Positions 22,179-33,198 of a stretch of DNA of 64,000 nucleotides are shown here, in pieces. Origin of the DNA: Microglena sp. YARC (lineage: Eukaryota > Chlorophyta > Chlorophyceae > Chlamydomonadales > Chlamydomonadaceae); contig CM039462.1 in NCBI GenBank assembly GCA_022414725.1, positions 39,297,186-39,361,185 of the forward strand. The letters run 5' to 3'. A program made the position numbers and the translations under genes. The notes under the pieces are model-generated. The model had not been told where the DNA came from. It was given only the letters and a program-made list of their open reading frames with translations, and ran no database searches. Each line of letters begins with the position of its first letter. Positions within the stretch are counted from its first letter, which is position 1.

Positions 22179-22685
22179 TTATCCTCCTCGACGCCCCGTC
22201 CCGATACCCAAACATGAGTAAGGCGTGTCCACGCGCTCGCAACCGATCTTGTTGCATACGAAAACGTCTTGCTCAGGGACCATAGTCCCGATATCATTAG
22301 GACCGAACTTGCAGGTGGCCGAAACGTTTCTATGCGCCGATAAGCGCTCCTTCTCTCGAATGGCCTCACCTTCGCGAAGCCGCATCTGTCGGAACTCTTG
22401 TGTGGAGGACATCGCCTTACGCCCCTGTAGTTGAGTGACGTCGTGGGGACGGTAGTCGGTGAACTGGCGCCCATCGGACATCACGACGTCGTTCTGAGAA
22501 TGCTTCATAGACGCACCCGGACCACCAAATTGCTTGGTGAAGGGGGCAGGGGTTTCGAATGCGTTGTCACTTGCGAAGTTCCACCGCGTGGAATTGTGAC
22601 ACGCAGACGCCTGAGTAAAAGGCAACAGTAGGTAACCTGTGTGACTATCAAAAGATGATGTCTCGCTATACGACGAGGAGGACAT
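22179..22685 (-). CDS. Hypothetical small virion-type protein, 168 aa
   Basis: An uninterrupted frame with a Ser-rich start and a central DGRQFTDYRPHD segment, then a charged helical stretch and a Cys-containing end. The DGR-FTDYRP-type segment recalls small conserved proteins of large algal viruses, but the identity is not secure. No membrane segment is seen. The start lies about 10 bases downstream (minus strand) of the TTTATTTAAGAACAA motif at 22696-22724. Confidence 0.5.
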   Translation of the reverse strand: MSSSSYSETSSFDSHTGYLLLPFTQASACHNSTRWNFASDNAFETPAPFTKQFGGPGASMKHSQNDVVMSDGRQFTDYRPHDVTQLQGRKAMSSTQEFRQMRLREGEAIREKERLSAHRNVSATCKFGPNDIGTMVPEQDVFVCNKIGCERVDTPYSCLGIGTGRRGG

Positions 22686-22695
22686 GCTACTGCGA

Positions 22696-22724
22696 CAGAT
22701 TTGTTCTTAAATAAACTGGGACAT
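22696..22724 (-). promoter_or_regulatory. TTTATTTAAGAACAA motif upstream of a gene
   Basis: Read on the minus strand this is TTTATTTAAGAACAA, immediately upstream of the ATG at 22685. It matches the ends of the Fanzor transposons (TTTATTTGAGAACAA) and the motifs at 34487 and 60597, which also lie just upstream of minus-strand genes. It may be a viral promoter element or a solo transposon end used as one. Confidence 0.45.
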
Positions 22725-22847
22725 TTTTTTTATGAACTGTGTTGTGCTCGGGCAACGTTTTGGAATTATCGTGTTCCGAGAAAAGCCCCAATATTCATCG
22801 TTTAAGAAAAATGTTTCATGTTATTATTCTGTTAATAAATACACCGA

Positions 22848-23760
22848 ATGTCAAATTCTCAACAGAGACCGAAGGTTAGCAAGGCCGATCCGAATGTTAG
22901 CAAGGCCGATCCTATGGCATGGAACATTGGGATGTTGATGTCCCATGTGAAGGACGGTCTCTACGGAACCCAAGCGAACAAGATGATACTAATGGGTATT
23001 TTGATCATTATACTAACCATTCTACTGTTGATCTACATCGCTCGCCGCATCACACGCAAGAACCTCATCAGCCAAGAAATACTAAAAAAAACCGTTCAAG
23101 TTGTACGCGGGCGGGAGTTTGTCAAAGCCGTTCGTGTACAGCTCGACCAAGATCCCTTCATCAAAGAACGGCATCGAGTTCACATACAGTTTCTGGCTGT
23201 ACACAAGCTCATTCGACATAACATCATTGCCAAAGCTGATCTTCACACGTGGATTTGACATGAGCTATGGAAGTGCGTCCCCCATCGTGTACATGGACGC
23301 AAGACCAATTCTCTGCATTTCTCCGTACGAACCAATGTATCTAACACGAATGCAAACCTAGGAGCTGTCCGGGACCAATAAGTCCCAATTCCTGAACGCT
23401 ACGGTCGAGTACGTACCTCTGCAGCGTTGGGTACAGTTCGCGCTCATCGTCAAGGATAACATCATGACCATCCTGATGGACGGAGAACTATACACGATCG
23501 AGAACGTCCTCGACATGCAGAAACCTAACATTAAGCCCATAATCATTCCGCACTCCGGGGACCTCTCTATAGGAAGCATGGCGGGTAGCGCAGGGCTGAA
23601 GGGGTACATCACGAAGTTCGACATATTCAACTACGCCATCAACATATCGGACGTGAAATCGATATATAACAAGGGACCTTTTTCCACATCGGATACGATA
23701 CTATCAAAGCTAGGGTTCGGGAATTATAAAAATGAGGACGCCGATCTACAAGGAAGATGA
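22848..23760 (+). pseudogene. Membrane-anchored LamG/concanavalin-like lectin, frameshifted
   Basis: The frame starts at 22848 with a short polar N-terminus and one membrane segment (around residues 45-65, ILMGILIIILTILLLIYIA). After a run of eight A at 23082-23090 the coding sequence shifts frame and reads a beta-sandwich-like segment (EFTYSFWLYTSSFDI). An in-frame TAG at 23359 interrupts it, and the same frame then continues through RWVQFALIVKDN and GYITKFDIFNYAI, typical of LamG/concanavalin A-like domains. Such proteins could bind glycans at the particle surface. Whether the break is real or a homopolymer read error is open. About 300 residues if continuous. Confidence 0.6.
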
Positions 23761-23785
23761 TGAAGCGGTGTCCACTGATGTGTGA

Positions 23786-23807
23786 ACGGTGGAACAGTAA
23801 AATGAAA
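23786..23807 (+). repeat. GGTGGAACAGTAAAAT dispersed motif
   Basis: A copy of a 20-28 base motif (consensus TACAGTCGGTGGAACAGTAAAA) also present at 27618, 27716, 34565 (minus), 41073 (minus), 49779 and 61133. It lies in the short intergenic space before the beta-helix gene. Confidence 0.6.
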
Positions 23808-23869
23808 TGGGTGTCCAAAAATTATTTATTAGGGCGGTGTCATTTAATTTGAAAACAAATGTAAAAGTG

Positions 23870-25719
23870 ATGCGGCGTCCGGCATCGTTGTTCATCTTCG
23901 TCTTCTTCTTACTTGTATTGCTGCTTGGGGTCGCTTACAATATGTATTTGCATAGTGGTGGTTGGGGGAGGGAGAGTTTTGATGCGACGAACTCCGACGC
24001 GCTGGGGGCCATTCGCAGTAGTAGCGGCTCTAAAGATGAGAGGATGGCGATGGAGATGGTGTCGGGTGCTCCGATTTCGACGATCATGACGCCAATGGGG
24101 TCCGTGCGCGCGTGCGGTTCCGTAAACACGCTTTGTGGAACGCGAGACGGATACTACGCCGGAAACTTGATCGTGGGGGAGAACATGGGAGTCACAGGGA
24201 ACATAAACATAAATGGGAGCATCAAGGAGGTGCAGGATATGTCGGTCTTGCGCGCTCTCAATGTTAATGGCATGGCGAAGCTTGAAAGCGTGAACCTGCG
24301 TAGTGGTGAAGATTTACGGGTCATTGGCGACGCGACTGTACAGAAGATGACTGTCGAGGGTGATACGCATGTTGGTGGCACGCTCGCTGTGGACAAGCAT
24401 GTCAATATGAAAGGAGATGCGGAAGTGCATGGGGATATGAGAGGGATGAAGGGAGTCGATGTGAACAATGGTGTTCGCGTTGGAAAGACGTTTCATGTCA
24501 AAGGAGATGTTTTTTTTGAACAAATCTTGTATGCACGAAGATGATTTGTACACAATTGGATCTGCAGGTGCGATGGGTGACATGTTAGTGGGAAAGAACC
24601 TCGGTACCGGAAAAGATCATATTGTTGCCGGGAGTGGAGTGGTTGCAGGTTCGACTATGGTTGGACGTAATCTTGACGTAGCAGACAACATGGATGTGTT
24701 GACGAACGTATCCATCGGCGGTGATTTGAACGTGTCGCAGGGTGCGAACTTGAAGGGAAACGTCTCATTGATCGGACCAGGTGGGTCGGTGTACGTTACT
24801 GGTGGATCTGTGTTACTGGGCGCCAGAAAGGGAGCCACTCCTCCCGATACACGGGGTGTGCACGTGCGTCGATTGAATGGGAAAACGACTTCGTTTTGCG
24901 TGGACAAACACAATGTCATCGATGGCGACACAATGTTGCAGGGTGACATTTGCTGGGGGGGGGAAACAATTTATGTCTGAACGAGCCTAAAACCGTAGAC
25001 CTTTTGAATCTAGAGAACTTGATGAGTACTAGTATTTCTAATGCGGAGAGGGTGATTCGAAATGACCGAGAACTTCGGACGTCGGGTGCGAATTCGTTGT
25101 TCGTCCGTGCGAGCAATGATATGTCGAGTCACGAGAACGTTTTCTCTAGTGATACCAAGAATCTTGCTGAATTTGACAGAAGAGCTAGATCCGATCTGAC
25201 ATCCTTTGGGAAAAACAAGAGCTTCAGAAGTTGGCAATCGTACGCGTAGACAACAAAAACAAGGTCCAGGAGTCGCGGTTGACTCGTCTAGAGGCACTTC
25301 TGAAGAGGGTTGAAGTGAGGGCGTTTAACATCTTGAAGGACTCTGCAACCAATGCATGCGCTAATAAGACAAGTCCGGAGCCGAAAAAGGTCAAAATTAC
25401 TTTGTTCGACGGTCGCGACTACTCAGGTACTCAGCTTTCTAAGGATTTCAAGGTGAGCGACAAGGAATACAGAGAAGAAATACAAAACGACCCTTTTTGG
25501 GGTCCATTGAATGACAAAGTCTCTTCGATTAGGATAGAACCCGATGTTGGTGTAACCGCATCATTGAGAATGTTCTTTCATCCATTTTACCAGAACAAAA
25601 AACCTAACCCTTCGGTTACATGGTTCGCGTCAAATGGGCACGTTTTCGAGATTACAAACCTCAAGGACATGGAAGACGAGTTCGGTGCCTTTACAGTAAA
25701 GGTGACATCGATGAAATGA
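23870..25719 (+). pseudogene. Membrane-anchored beta-helix protein with C-terminal beta/gamma-crystallin-like domain, frameshifted
   Basis: The ATG at 23870 is followed at once by a hydrophobic signal anchor. A conserved Cys-containing segment (CGTRDGYYAGNLIVGEN) and a long series of short beta-strand repeats of the GDxxVxGxLxV type follow, as in bactofilin-like or pilus-tip-adhesin-annotated proteins of giant viruses. Frames change at T8 (about 24508), at a run of ten G (about 24955) and near 25210. The last part has a short coiled coil and then a segment (ITLFDGRDYSGTQL, later NDKVSSIRIEP) resembling a beta/gamma-crystallin domain. It is probably a virion surface fibre or capsid decoration. 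Paralogues lie at 27805 and 29417. Confidence 0.65.
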
Positions 25720-25729
25720 CCTCGATCAA

Positions 25730-27607
25730 TCACATCTGTCGGTCCTTCATTTCATTGACTTTTTTGCATATCTTGCACTTGCATGATGTTGTGTGAATTG
25801 GAGGCGGAGAATCTACTTTGCCACCACATTTTCCATTCGAGTTTTTGTGAATTGGAGGAGGAGAATCTACTTTGCCACCACATTTTCCATTCGAGTTGTT
25901 GTGAATTGGAGGCGGAGGATTTCGTTCGCCCTTAGCGGAATTTCCCTTCATTTCATTGACCCTTTTACAAAGCTTACACCTGCATTCATGGTTGGGAGAC
26001 TTGGGTGGTGGTGGTGGTGGGCATAGAGTCTTTTTTAATGGTGGTGGTGGGCATAGAGTCACCGGTTGTATTTTTGTGGGTTTCTTTGGTGTTGCGGTCA
26101 CCACCATCCTCTTTGGAGCCGTACTTGGGCACTTCGGGATGTCCTCCGGTGAGGATCCATCGAAAATTGAGCGGTACTTGCGGCATGCGCTGTCTTTGTC
26201 TTTGATTTTAGAAGGAGCCCAGCAGAAGCATCGTTTATGATTGGGGTTGGCGCTACAGAAGCTCGCGATAGCACGTAGACACCTTGGATGCACATCTCCT
26301 AGGTACCAATCCGGTGTGTTCCAGTCTATGACAGCGCCCTCGCACGCTAAGCAAGTTTCTTTGTTGAAGGGGCACTCCTTTGTTGCATCCACCTTGTCGG
26401 TGAGCGCTCTAATTTTTTTCTTGAAAGCGAGCACCTCAGGGTCCATGTCCATGAAGACGTCGCGATAGTGTTGGGCGAGGTCTAAGACATCCTTGGTGTA
26501 GAACTTCATAGAAGAAATTCCAAAGGCCATGAGCCCTGCGTTCCACATGTAGTCCGAGTTGATGGTGATCGGCAAATTGCTCAGAATTAGTTGCTCTTTC
26601 ATGGGAGGCAACGTGGCCCTTAGCATGGTGATAGGTTCTAGCCTGTGGTTCTCAAGATTGACTGCCGTTACCTCCAATTCGGAGTAGGACTTAGAGACCA
26701 TCCACAGGTAAAACTGATCCGGGTAAATCGGCTTTCGCAGGGTATCCTTTGAGTCGCCCAAAATTACATCACCTGAGCCGATGCGCACTCCTACGACCTG
26801 AGGTTCGGGTAGAAACATGAGTGTCATGGCGTTGTTCGACGACGTGTTGGCGAATATTTGGAAGGCCTTAGTAGAAGATTCCAAGGTATGATTCGGCAAC
26901 GTCATCCGTGCAACGAAGAAGATGCCGAAGCTGCGGTTGCCATCTATTCCTATTTGGTGGGACGGAGGTCCGGTCAGAGAGGTCCCCGTTCCGAGATGGA
27001 ATGCAGGGCGATTTTTGTCGTTATCGAGTAACGTGGGTTTGCGGTTGAACCTTAGATCCGGAAAGACGACGGAACCGTCGACCAAGCAGCCCTTCTCAGA
27101 GGTCGATTGGGATGCGAGGTTCTTCCACACCATGACATCCTCGGTATTCACACGATTGGTGCTTACGAAAAGTGTCAGATTTGCGAGGATCGATTCGGGC
27201 AAGGCCTCCTGCACCGGAATTATATTTACTTGCCTGGAATTAGGGGATTGGGAAGTTTCTGCAAACTTTGGGGATTTGGCGTTATTTGGCAATGCAGTAA
27301 CTGTACTTTGCAATAAGTTCATATACTTGCCTAACATGTCGGCATCTCCGCTGCTTTCGTTTCCGAATGACTCGAGAAGAAGATTATTATCGCCTCCTCC
27401 ATCCTGATCCATGACGTCGGTGGGTGGCGACACGGGTTCAAGTGGTTTGTCCCTTTCATTTCTTTGCATTATGTTAACAAATATAATTAGAATAACGACC
27501 GCCATGGTCAACCAGTCAAAAATGTAGGAGCTGGGTGGTCCAATGAACACTAGGAGGATCAGAGTCAGAAAAATAATGAGAATGACTAGCTGCGTTAATA
27601 ATATCAT
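25730..27607 (-). CDS. Two-pass membrane protein with lectin-like domain and Cys/Pro-rich tail, 625 aa
   Basis: Two hydrophobic segments (residues about 3-22 and 33-47) precede a beta-rich domain (about 140-370) resembling concanavalin A/LamG-type folds. A Cys-rich module follows (about 395-470; DWYLGDVHPRCL and CFCW motifs), then a Pro-rich region and three near-identical tail repeats containing NSNGKCGGKVDSPPPIH. The last two repeats are encoded by ~60-base direct repeats at 25850-25915. Related membrane proteins with this Cys module occur in large algal viruses. A virion-envelope or surface role is inferred. The gene converges on the beta-helix gene ending at 25719. Confidence 0.6.
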   Translation of the reverse strand: MILLTQLVILIIFLTLILLVFIGPPSSYIFDWLTMAVVILIIFVNIMQRNERDKPLEPVSPPTDVMDQDGGGDNNLLLESFGNESSGDADMLGKYMNLLQSTVTALPNNAKSPKFAETSQSPNSRQVNIIPVQEALPESILANLTLFVSTNRVNTEDVMVWKNLASQSTSEKGCLVDGSVVFPDLRFNRKPTLLDNDKNRPAFHLGTGTSLTGPPSHQIGIDGNRSFGIFFVARMTLPNHTLESSTKAFQIFANTSSNNAMTLMFLPEPQVVGVRIGSGDVILGDSKDTLRKPIYPDQFYLWMVSKSYSELEVTAVNLENHRLEPITMLRATLPPMKEQLILSNLPITINSDYMWNAGLMAFGISSMKFYTKDVLDLAQHYRDVFMDMDPEVLAFKKKIRALTDKVDATKECPFNKETCLACEGAVIDWNTPDWYLGDVHPRCLRAIASFCSANPNHKRCFCWAPSKIKDKDSACRKYRSIFDGSSPEDIPKCPSTAPKRMVVTATPKKPTKIQPVTLCPPPPLKKTLCPPPPPPKSPNHECRCKLCKRVNEMKGNSAKGERNPPPPIHNNSNGKCGGKVDSPPPIHKNSNGKCGGKVDSPPPIHTTSCKCKICKKVNEMKDRQM

Positions 27608-27804
27608 TTTGTTGGACTACAATCAGTGGAACAGTAAATGAAACATAATATCGGATGGAAATAAATGTACGATATCGCCTTTATAAAATTATTTGTTTAC
27701 GAACATGAGTCGCTCTACAGTCGGTGGAACAGTAAAATTAAACAAAGCGGCGACAGATGGTGGATGGTCCTACAAAATGGCCCGCCATCCCTTATTTCAG
27801 CATT
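27608..27804. promoter_or_regulatory. Intergenic region with three dispersed motifs
   Basis: It contains two direct copies of the TACAGTCGGTGGAACAGT motif, at 27618-27644 (diverged) and 27716-27743. Between them on the minus strand is ATGTTCGTAAACAAATAA (27689-27706), identical over 18 bases to a sequence at 62335-62352. It sits upstream of the 25730-27607 gene and downstream of the 27805-29346 gene, so a promoter role for the former is possible. Confidence 0.5.
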
Positions 27805-29346
27805 TTAAGATTGATTGAACAAGTGTGGAAATCCTTGCGAGCGACTGATTTCCTGCATTTCCCTTAACCTCGAGTGCATGCGCTTCTGCATTTCCAAAGT
27901 CCGCGCCTTCGCATCTGCCTGTGCCTGTGCCTGTGCCTTTGCCTGTTGCTTGTGCCTTTCCTCTGCTGATATTTCACAAACAGGTTTGGTTGACCGATTC
28001 AATGTATCGTACATCGATCCCTCCAAATTGCTTATCATATTCTCCAGACGTTTCAGACGATCATCTTGCGTAATGTTGTGATTTTCAACACGCTGTATGT
28101 AATTATTCTTTCGTTCCTCCCGGTTCCGAATGGATTGGATACCGGATGCAATGGCTTTATCCTTAATTACAAATTGTCTCACCCTCTCATAATATTCCGC
28201 AGTGTGCTCTTTCAATCATTTGAAACATCTGAGCGTACTTTTTATTCGTCTCGCTAGTAAAGTGTGCCAACTGTTTAGTTTTATCCGTCTGGGTTCCTGT
28301 GATCTTACTACCCATAGTCTTATCCAACTGAAGGAGACCGTCAACAACTGACCCATCCATACACACCTTATCTGAGTTCCAACAAACGTCTCCGTATACG
28401 TTCGTCCGACCGCCTATGACGTTGGCTTTGTTCACCCCAAAAGAAGTCCATGTACCGTCATCGCGTTTCAAGTGAACACCCTTCTGTGATTTTCCCAAAC
28501 CACCCAGAACAACCGATCCGCCGGCAACGCCATCGATGCCGCGCACGGTGAAGTCCACTCGACCCATGCACGTTGAGATCCTTGTTGGCGCTGAAGTTAC
28601 CACCGATATTCATGTCGGGACCATGCACGATTAGGCTCTTCCCTAAAACCATCCGCTTCCCCAGAAGCTGATCTCGACCAACGTGACTACCTCCAGCCAC
28701 GAGGTGGTCCTTGGCAGTGATCAGATTACCGCGCAACACGGTGGTTCCCATGACACCCCAGTCTCCTTGGGTCAACGAGCTCCTTCCAGTAACAGTCGAC
28801 CCACTAAGAACAGCGTTGCCGTCCACCGACAACCCCCGGCCGACTCGCATACCCCCATCGCGTCTAACTCCTGCATAGCACGCACATTCCCCCAACTACG
28901 GCATTACCTTTCACCACAGTCCGCCCGTCCACCGATAGCTCGCCTGCCACTCGTGCACCGTTCGCAACATCTAGTCGTCCGATATCCGTGGTCCCGCTAA
29001 CAACCAATGAACCTCCCACTCTCGTCCTAGGCAAATTCGCCATACCGTTAACGTTCAGTGCGCGCAAGACGGACGCGTTGGCTACCTCGCTGATGTTCCC
29101 GCGGATGCGCAAGTCCCCCGTAATTTCGGCGTTCTCGCCGACGACCAGTTTGCCAGCGTAGTACCCGTCGGGCGAGGTGCACATCTGTTGGTCGGGACCG
29201 CATACGCGTATTGCACCGAACGGAGTATCGACCTTTTTGTTCGGCGCAGATATTTGTTGCGTCGGCGTTGCTGAGGAACCACCACCTTCAAAGCGTTCCT
29301 CCCCCTTAATTCGAACACCTGCAATGGTTGCGCACACAATCAACAC
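27805..29346 (-). pseudogene. Beta-helix surface protein paralogue, frameshifted
   Basis: Four successive minus-strand frames (28864-29346, 28458-28895, 28187-28603, 27805-28215) together give the architecture of the paralogue at 29417. They show a hydrophobic N-terminal anchor, the segment DGYYAGKLVVGEN and SVLRALNVNGMA, beta-helix repeats, a short SFGVNKANV segment, and a C-terminal coiled coil with an Ala/Gln/Lys repeat. Three frameshifts separate them. The start codon is not clear: the hydrophobic anchor can be read upstream to about 29400, overlapping the end of the neighbouring gene. Likely virion surface; expression as a full protein depends on whether the shifts are real. Confidence 0.6.
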
Positions 29347-29416
29347 AAATGATAAGCAGAACGATAAACATACAGTTGGACTGGCATCAACGTTTTTGAA
29401 TTTAAATACATTAAAA

Positions 29417-30922
29417 TCAAACTTTTTTAGGAGGACAACATGACGTGGTCACTGCAGTATTCATTGCGTTTAGAGTCTTGTTCTGCAATACATTGAAAGC
29501 AGCCTCAAGGCGCTCGAGACGAACATCTTGCATATTGTCCTCCTGATTGACGGCATCGATGTGGAGGGTATCCGAGTCATAGAGCGTGTTAATTTTATCA
29601 ATGCGGAGTTTCGCGTCAGCATCATCGTTATCCAGTTTCCCGAAGGTTGATTTCTTAACAGCATCGTGATCACCAAACCTCTTATCGAGAGAACTTAACA
29701 CATTGACGGTTTGTTTTGACAAACTACCAAAACCGGAATCACTCTTCCTGACAAGGTCGTCGAGCCGGCCGTTGAGAAAGCTCTCCAATCTCAACAAACG
29801 AGATACGTTGTTCACGTCAAGACAAGAGGTGCCTGTGCAAAGTTTGCCATTGATAACTAAGGGACCCGCGATGGAGTTCGCACCATTGTTTCCGAATATC
29901 GTGTAACCCTGTCCACCGTTCCTCTTCACACGCATCTGCGAACCCTTGCTCTTTATCTCATCCACCCCTGGTTCGGTGACGACCAGGGACCCGTGAGGGA
30001 TTTTCAGAGCACCCTGCACAACGGCTTGGCTCCCTACCACCACGTTATTGGAGACAGACACATTACCGCCGACATTCGCGTTCTTCCTAACCCGAGCGCT
30101 CCTACCCACATTCGCGTCCCCTGCTATTAAGTGATTCCCCAACACTATCTGATCGCGTCGTGTGACATTGTCCTTCCCAACGATCGTGCGCCTGCCGACG
30201 ATAACGTCACCCCATACAACAGCATCGCCACCAACTAACTGATCCTTCTTTGTAAAAACGTCCCCTCTAAACGCGATCGGCGTGTCCCCCCTGACGTTGA
30301 TGGCACCCAGTCCAAGTCCTACTCGGACATCACCGTCAATCCTCGTGACACCCTTGTTTGTAAGCCTTCCCTGCACCACCGCGTCGGACTCGAATCTGGT
30401 ATTGGATCCTGTCGATTTTAGATTTCCTCGCAAATGCACGTCGTCCATTGAGACCATCCTCCCCAACATTGCGTTGCTACTTTTTGCAGAGAGGTTAGAG
30501 GACACCGATATGTTATTAATATTTGCCATCCCGTTAACAGAAAGTGTGCGCAACACCGAGAGGTCCGTCACGTCCTGGATGCTTCCTAATACCTTTAGGT
30601 CCCCTCCGACACCGGTGTTCCTCCCCACTAGGAGGTCGCCTTCGAAGTATCCGTCGCGTGCGCCACACATCTGGCGAGCTGTGCTGCATGCCTGGATCTT
30701 TCCGAGTTTCGTCATCACCTTCGACACTGCGGGCGACTGTTGTTTAATCTGGTCCCTCCGTTTGTTGGTCAAAATGCTCTGCGCCTCCCCCCCTCCTGAG
30801 CAAAGGTATAGCGCTACAACGAACACGATAACGATTCCGAAGAGAAAACAATAAAATAAGACACTCTCAAATCCGAATCCGAATCCGTTTCCGATACCTG
30901 TACGATCGCAGTTGCATGCCAT
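29417..30922 (-). CDS. Membrane-anchored beta-helix surface protein, 501 aa
   Basis: The only uninterrupted member of the three paralogues. The ATG at 30922 gives a Cys-rich start (MACNC) and one membrane segment (residues about 20-41). Next come a conserved segment (CGARDGYFEGDLLVGRN; SVLRTLSVNGMANI) and about 20 short VxGDVxV-type strand repeats (residues about 120-370), consistent with a left- or right-handed beta helix. A C-terminal coiled coil (about 400-490) ends in a CCPPKK motif. Giant-virus proteins of this kind are often annotated as pilus-tip adhesin-like. An exposed fibre or surface layer is the likely role. An in-frame upstream ATG at 31048 would overlap the divergent gene at 31028. 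Confidence 0.65.
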   Translation of the reverse strand: MACNCDRTGIGNGFGFGFESVLFYCFLFGIVIVFVVALYLCSGGGEAQSILTNKRRDQIKQQSPAVSKVMTKLGKIQACSTARQMCGARDGYFEGDLLVGRNTGVGGDLKVLGSIQDVTDLSVLRTLSVNGMANINNISVSSNLSAKSSNAMLGRMVSMDDVHLRGNLKSTGSNTRFESDAVVQGRLTNKGVTRIDGDVRVGLGLGAINVRGDTPIAFRGDVFTKKDQLVGGDAVVWGDVIVGRRTIVGKDNVTRRDQIVLGNHLIAGDANVGRSARVRKNANVGGNVSVSNNVVVGSQAVVQGALKIPHGSLVVTEPGVDEIKSKGSQMRVKRNGGQGYTIFGNNGANSIAGPLVINGKLCTGTSCLDVNNVSRLLRLESFLNGRLDDLVRKSDSGFGSLSKQTVNVLSSLDKRFGDHDAVKKSTFGKLDNDDADAKLRIDKINTLYDSDTLHIDAVNQEDNMQDVRLERLEAAFNVLQNKTLNAMNTAVTTSCCPPKKV

Positions 30923-31027
30923 TTCACATGTTGAAACGGAACACTTTTTTCTTTCATTCAATCCAGAATCAATGCGCGCGGGTTCCACTAAACAAAAAAA
31001 TATTCGGCTCTTACAAAGATTCACGAC

Positions 31028-31531
31028 ATGGCTGGTACGGACCCCCACCCCGTCGTCGCATCATTGAGTAGTAGTCGCCCCCCCCGCAGGAAAAAAAAAG
31101 ACCATCCTAAATCGGTGTCTTTTGCACCCACACCCAATGCAGAAGAGCAGCGATCAATGTCACCCGCTGCCAATGAAATGTTTGAGCAACATGAGGAGAA
31201 GAATAAGAGTTGCGCCCCATCATCCTCGGAACGACCAGAATCTAGGAGAATCTCTGGCAACCCGGAATGGCAATGGTTGTACGGCGGAGGAGGAAATGAG
31301 GAGGCACTATTCACGATCAATGTATCCGACACACTTGGCGAGGAGTACCGCCCCTTGTTTTTTGACATAGCGCGTATGATATGTCTCCACGCCACCATTC
31401 AGTTCATGTCATACGTAGGTGGACAGACACAACGTTTTTTTTCGCCTGAATTTGTCGAGATCCTCTTGTACATAATCATCGGTACCATGTTGTTTTGGCT
31501 GGTCATCCGTAAAATAGTATGGCTCGCGTAG
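31028..31531 (+). CDS. Tail-anchored membrane protein, 167 aa
   Basis: A polar, basic N-terminal half (SVSFAPTPNAEEQ segment), a conserved-looking NPEWQWLYGGGG segment near residue 80, and a C-terminal hydrophobic helix (about residues 142-164) that would anchor it in a membrane. I do not recognise the family. It is divergent from the beta-helix gene (105 bases between starts), so the two may share a promoter region with the AT-rich stretch near 30990. Confidence 0.5.
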   Translation: MAGTDPHPVVASLSSSRPPRRKKKDHPKSVSFAPTPNAEEQRSMSPAANEMFEQHEEKNKSCAPSSSERPESRRISGNPEWQWLYGGGGNEEALFTINVSDTLGEEYRPLFFDIARMICLHATIQFMSYVGGQTQRFFSPEFVEILLYIIIGTMLFWLVIRKIVWLA

Positions 31532-31556
31532 ACTGAGCACCGTTCGATTGAATATT

Positions 31557-33100
31557 TCAGTTGAATATTTCTCCACACACGTTCTTGACATCATTAACAT
31601 TTTGTGAAATAGCATCCAACTTGGACATCAAGACATTCCGCCGATCAATATCAGAGGCATCTCTATTATTAGGGTTTCTGGAATGCCCAGAATCACGGCG
31701 TCCAGACACTTTTCGACTATTAGACGTAGTATTACTACCAACCTTCTTATTCTTACCCCCTCGTATGTTTTGAAGCCTCCAACAATTGAGCTGCCACCAC
31801 ACTTTGCGATTGACGCTTCAGTTATGCCATTAAACCCATTTGCGCTATCGATTCCATCATCCCCGCTAGATAACACAACAACAGGTGGCCGGTTACGACC
31901 CGTTTCGTTACAGGAATAATTAGAAGAAGGGGGGACACGCAACCCCCGCAACAACCTGGAAGTCACAGAGTCATCATCAAGACCGGCTTCTGCACTCTCG
32001 TGGGGCACATATGGAGAGAGAGATCCAGAGTAAGACGCCCCAGAATACCAAGCGTCGACGCAGCCACCATTACCAACCGCACTAATAACTGATGAAGGGA
32101 TGTCTTTGCTTGGATCAGTATTAGGATGTTTTGGAGCAGTATTAGGATGTTTTGGTTCAGTATTAGGATGTTTTGGAGCAGTATTAGGATGTTTTGGAGC
32201 AGTATTAGGATGTTTTGGAGCAGTATTAGGATGTTTTGGAGCAGTATTAGGATGTTTGCAAGTTCCTCGGATTCTCGGTTGTGGGCGTCTTGTATCTAAG
32301 AGTTTCTTTTTGTTTGTTTCGATATTGTTGTCTAATTTCAAGTCCGAGTCAGAGTCCAAGTCCGAGTCCGGGTCCGATTCGCATACGGCTTGTTTTTTCA
32401 ACAGGTCGGACGTAGTATCAACCGTATCAATGAGTGTTGCACCAGTCTGCGTACATTTCCCATATTCAATTCTATCGACAGCGTTGTTGATGTCATCTTC
32501 GCACTTCAGTTTGGAGTATTTAGATATTTCATCAGACGTTGCACGACGATTGAACACGCGCCAAAAGGCGTTCATTGTGCACATCCGCTTGGCATAAACG
32601 TCAGACGAATCAAAGTTAGTGTCTGAATCAGTGTCCGAACCAGAGTCTGAACCAGAGTCTGAACACGAGTCTGAACCAGAGTGTGAACCAGAACTATCGA
32701 TATCGCAACTATCGTCAACCTTATTTTTCTCCTTCTCCTTCTCCTTCACCTTATCCGTTCCATTGGCATCGGCATTGACTTCTTTTTTGGTTTGATTGGG
32801 TTTTTCGTGTTCGTGCCCGCATTCCCCATCACTCCAATCGTCTCTGCAGGCGTCATCATTATCTTCGATGCATTCGTCATTCGAACGAGTTTCACACGGT
32901 TCTCGCTGAACGTCTCGCAACTCTTTGGTCTTTCGCTTGCGCCACCAAAATAGCAGTCCGATGTACACGGCCAGCATGATGAGGAACACGAGGGCGTAGA
33001 CCTTCCATCGCCCGTCGGAGCCACCTGACGGGTTAGCAGCAACTCTAGAGAAACGTTCCCACTCCGAGGAACCATTGAATGACGCTTGATTACCAGACAT
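31557..33100 (-). CDS. Single-pass membrane protein with acidic and heptapeptide repeats
   Basis: Residues about 34-53 form one membrane segment preceded by a short exterior part and followed by basic residues. A Ser/Asp-rich stretch (SGSDSCSDSGSDS-type) and a run of seven KHPNTAP-type heptad copies (32100-32250) follow. The frame as read stops at 31628. However, an alternative frame entered near a CCCCC run at about 31757 gives a more typical C-terminus with a predicted helix (MSKLDAISQNVNDVK) ending at 31557, so a one-base error there is likely. About 510 residues. Family not recognised. Confidence 0.5.
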
Positions 33101-33198
33101 AAGATTGTCGTTCTCTTCTGAGAGCAGTATAAAGGATCAGTATTTTTTTTTGCAGTTTTTTTTGCGAATGCGTTGGACATGGATTACATTAATGTGCA

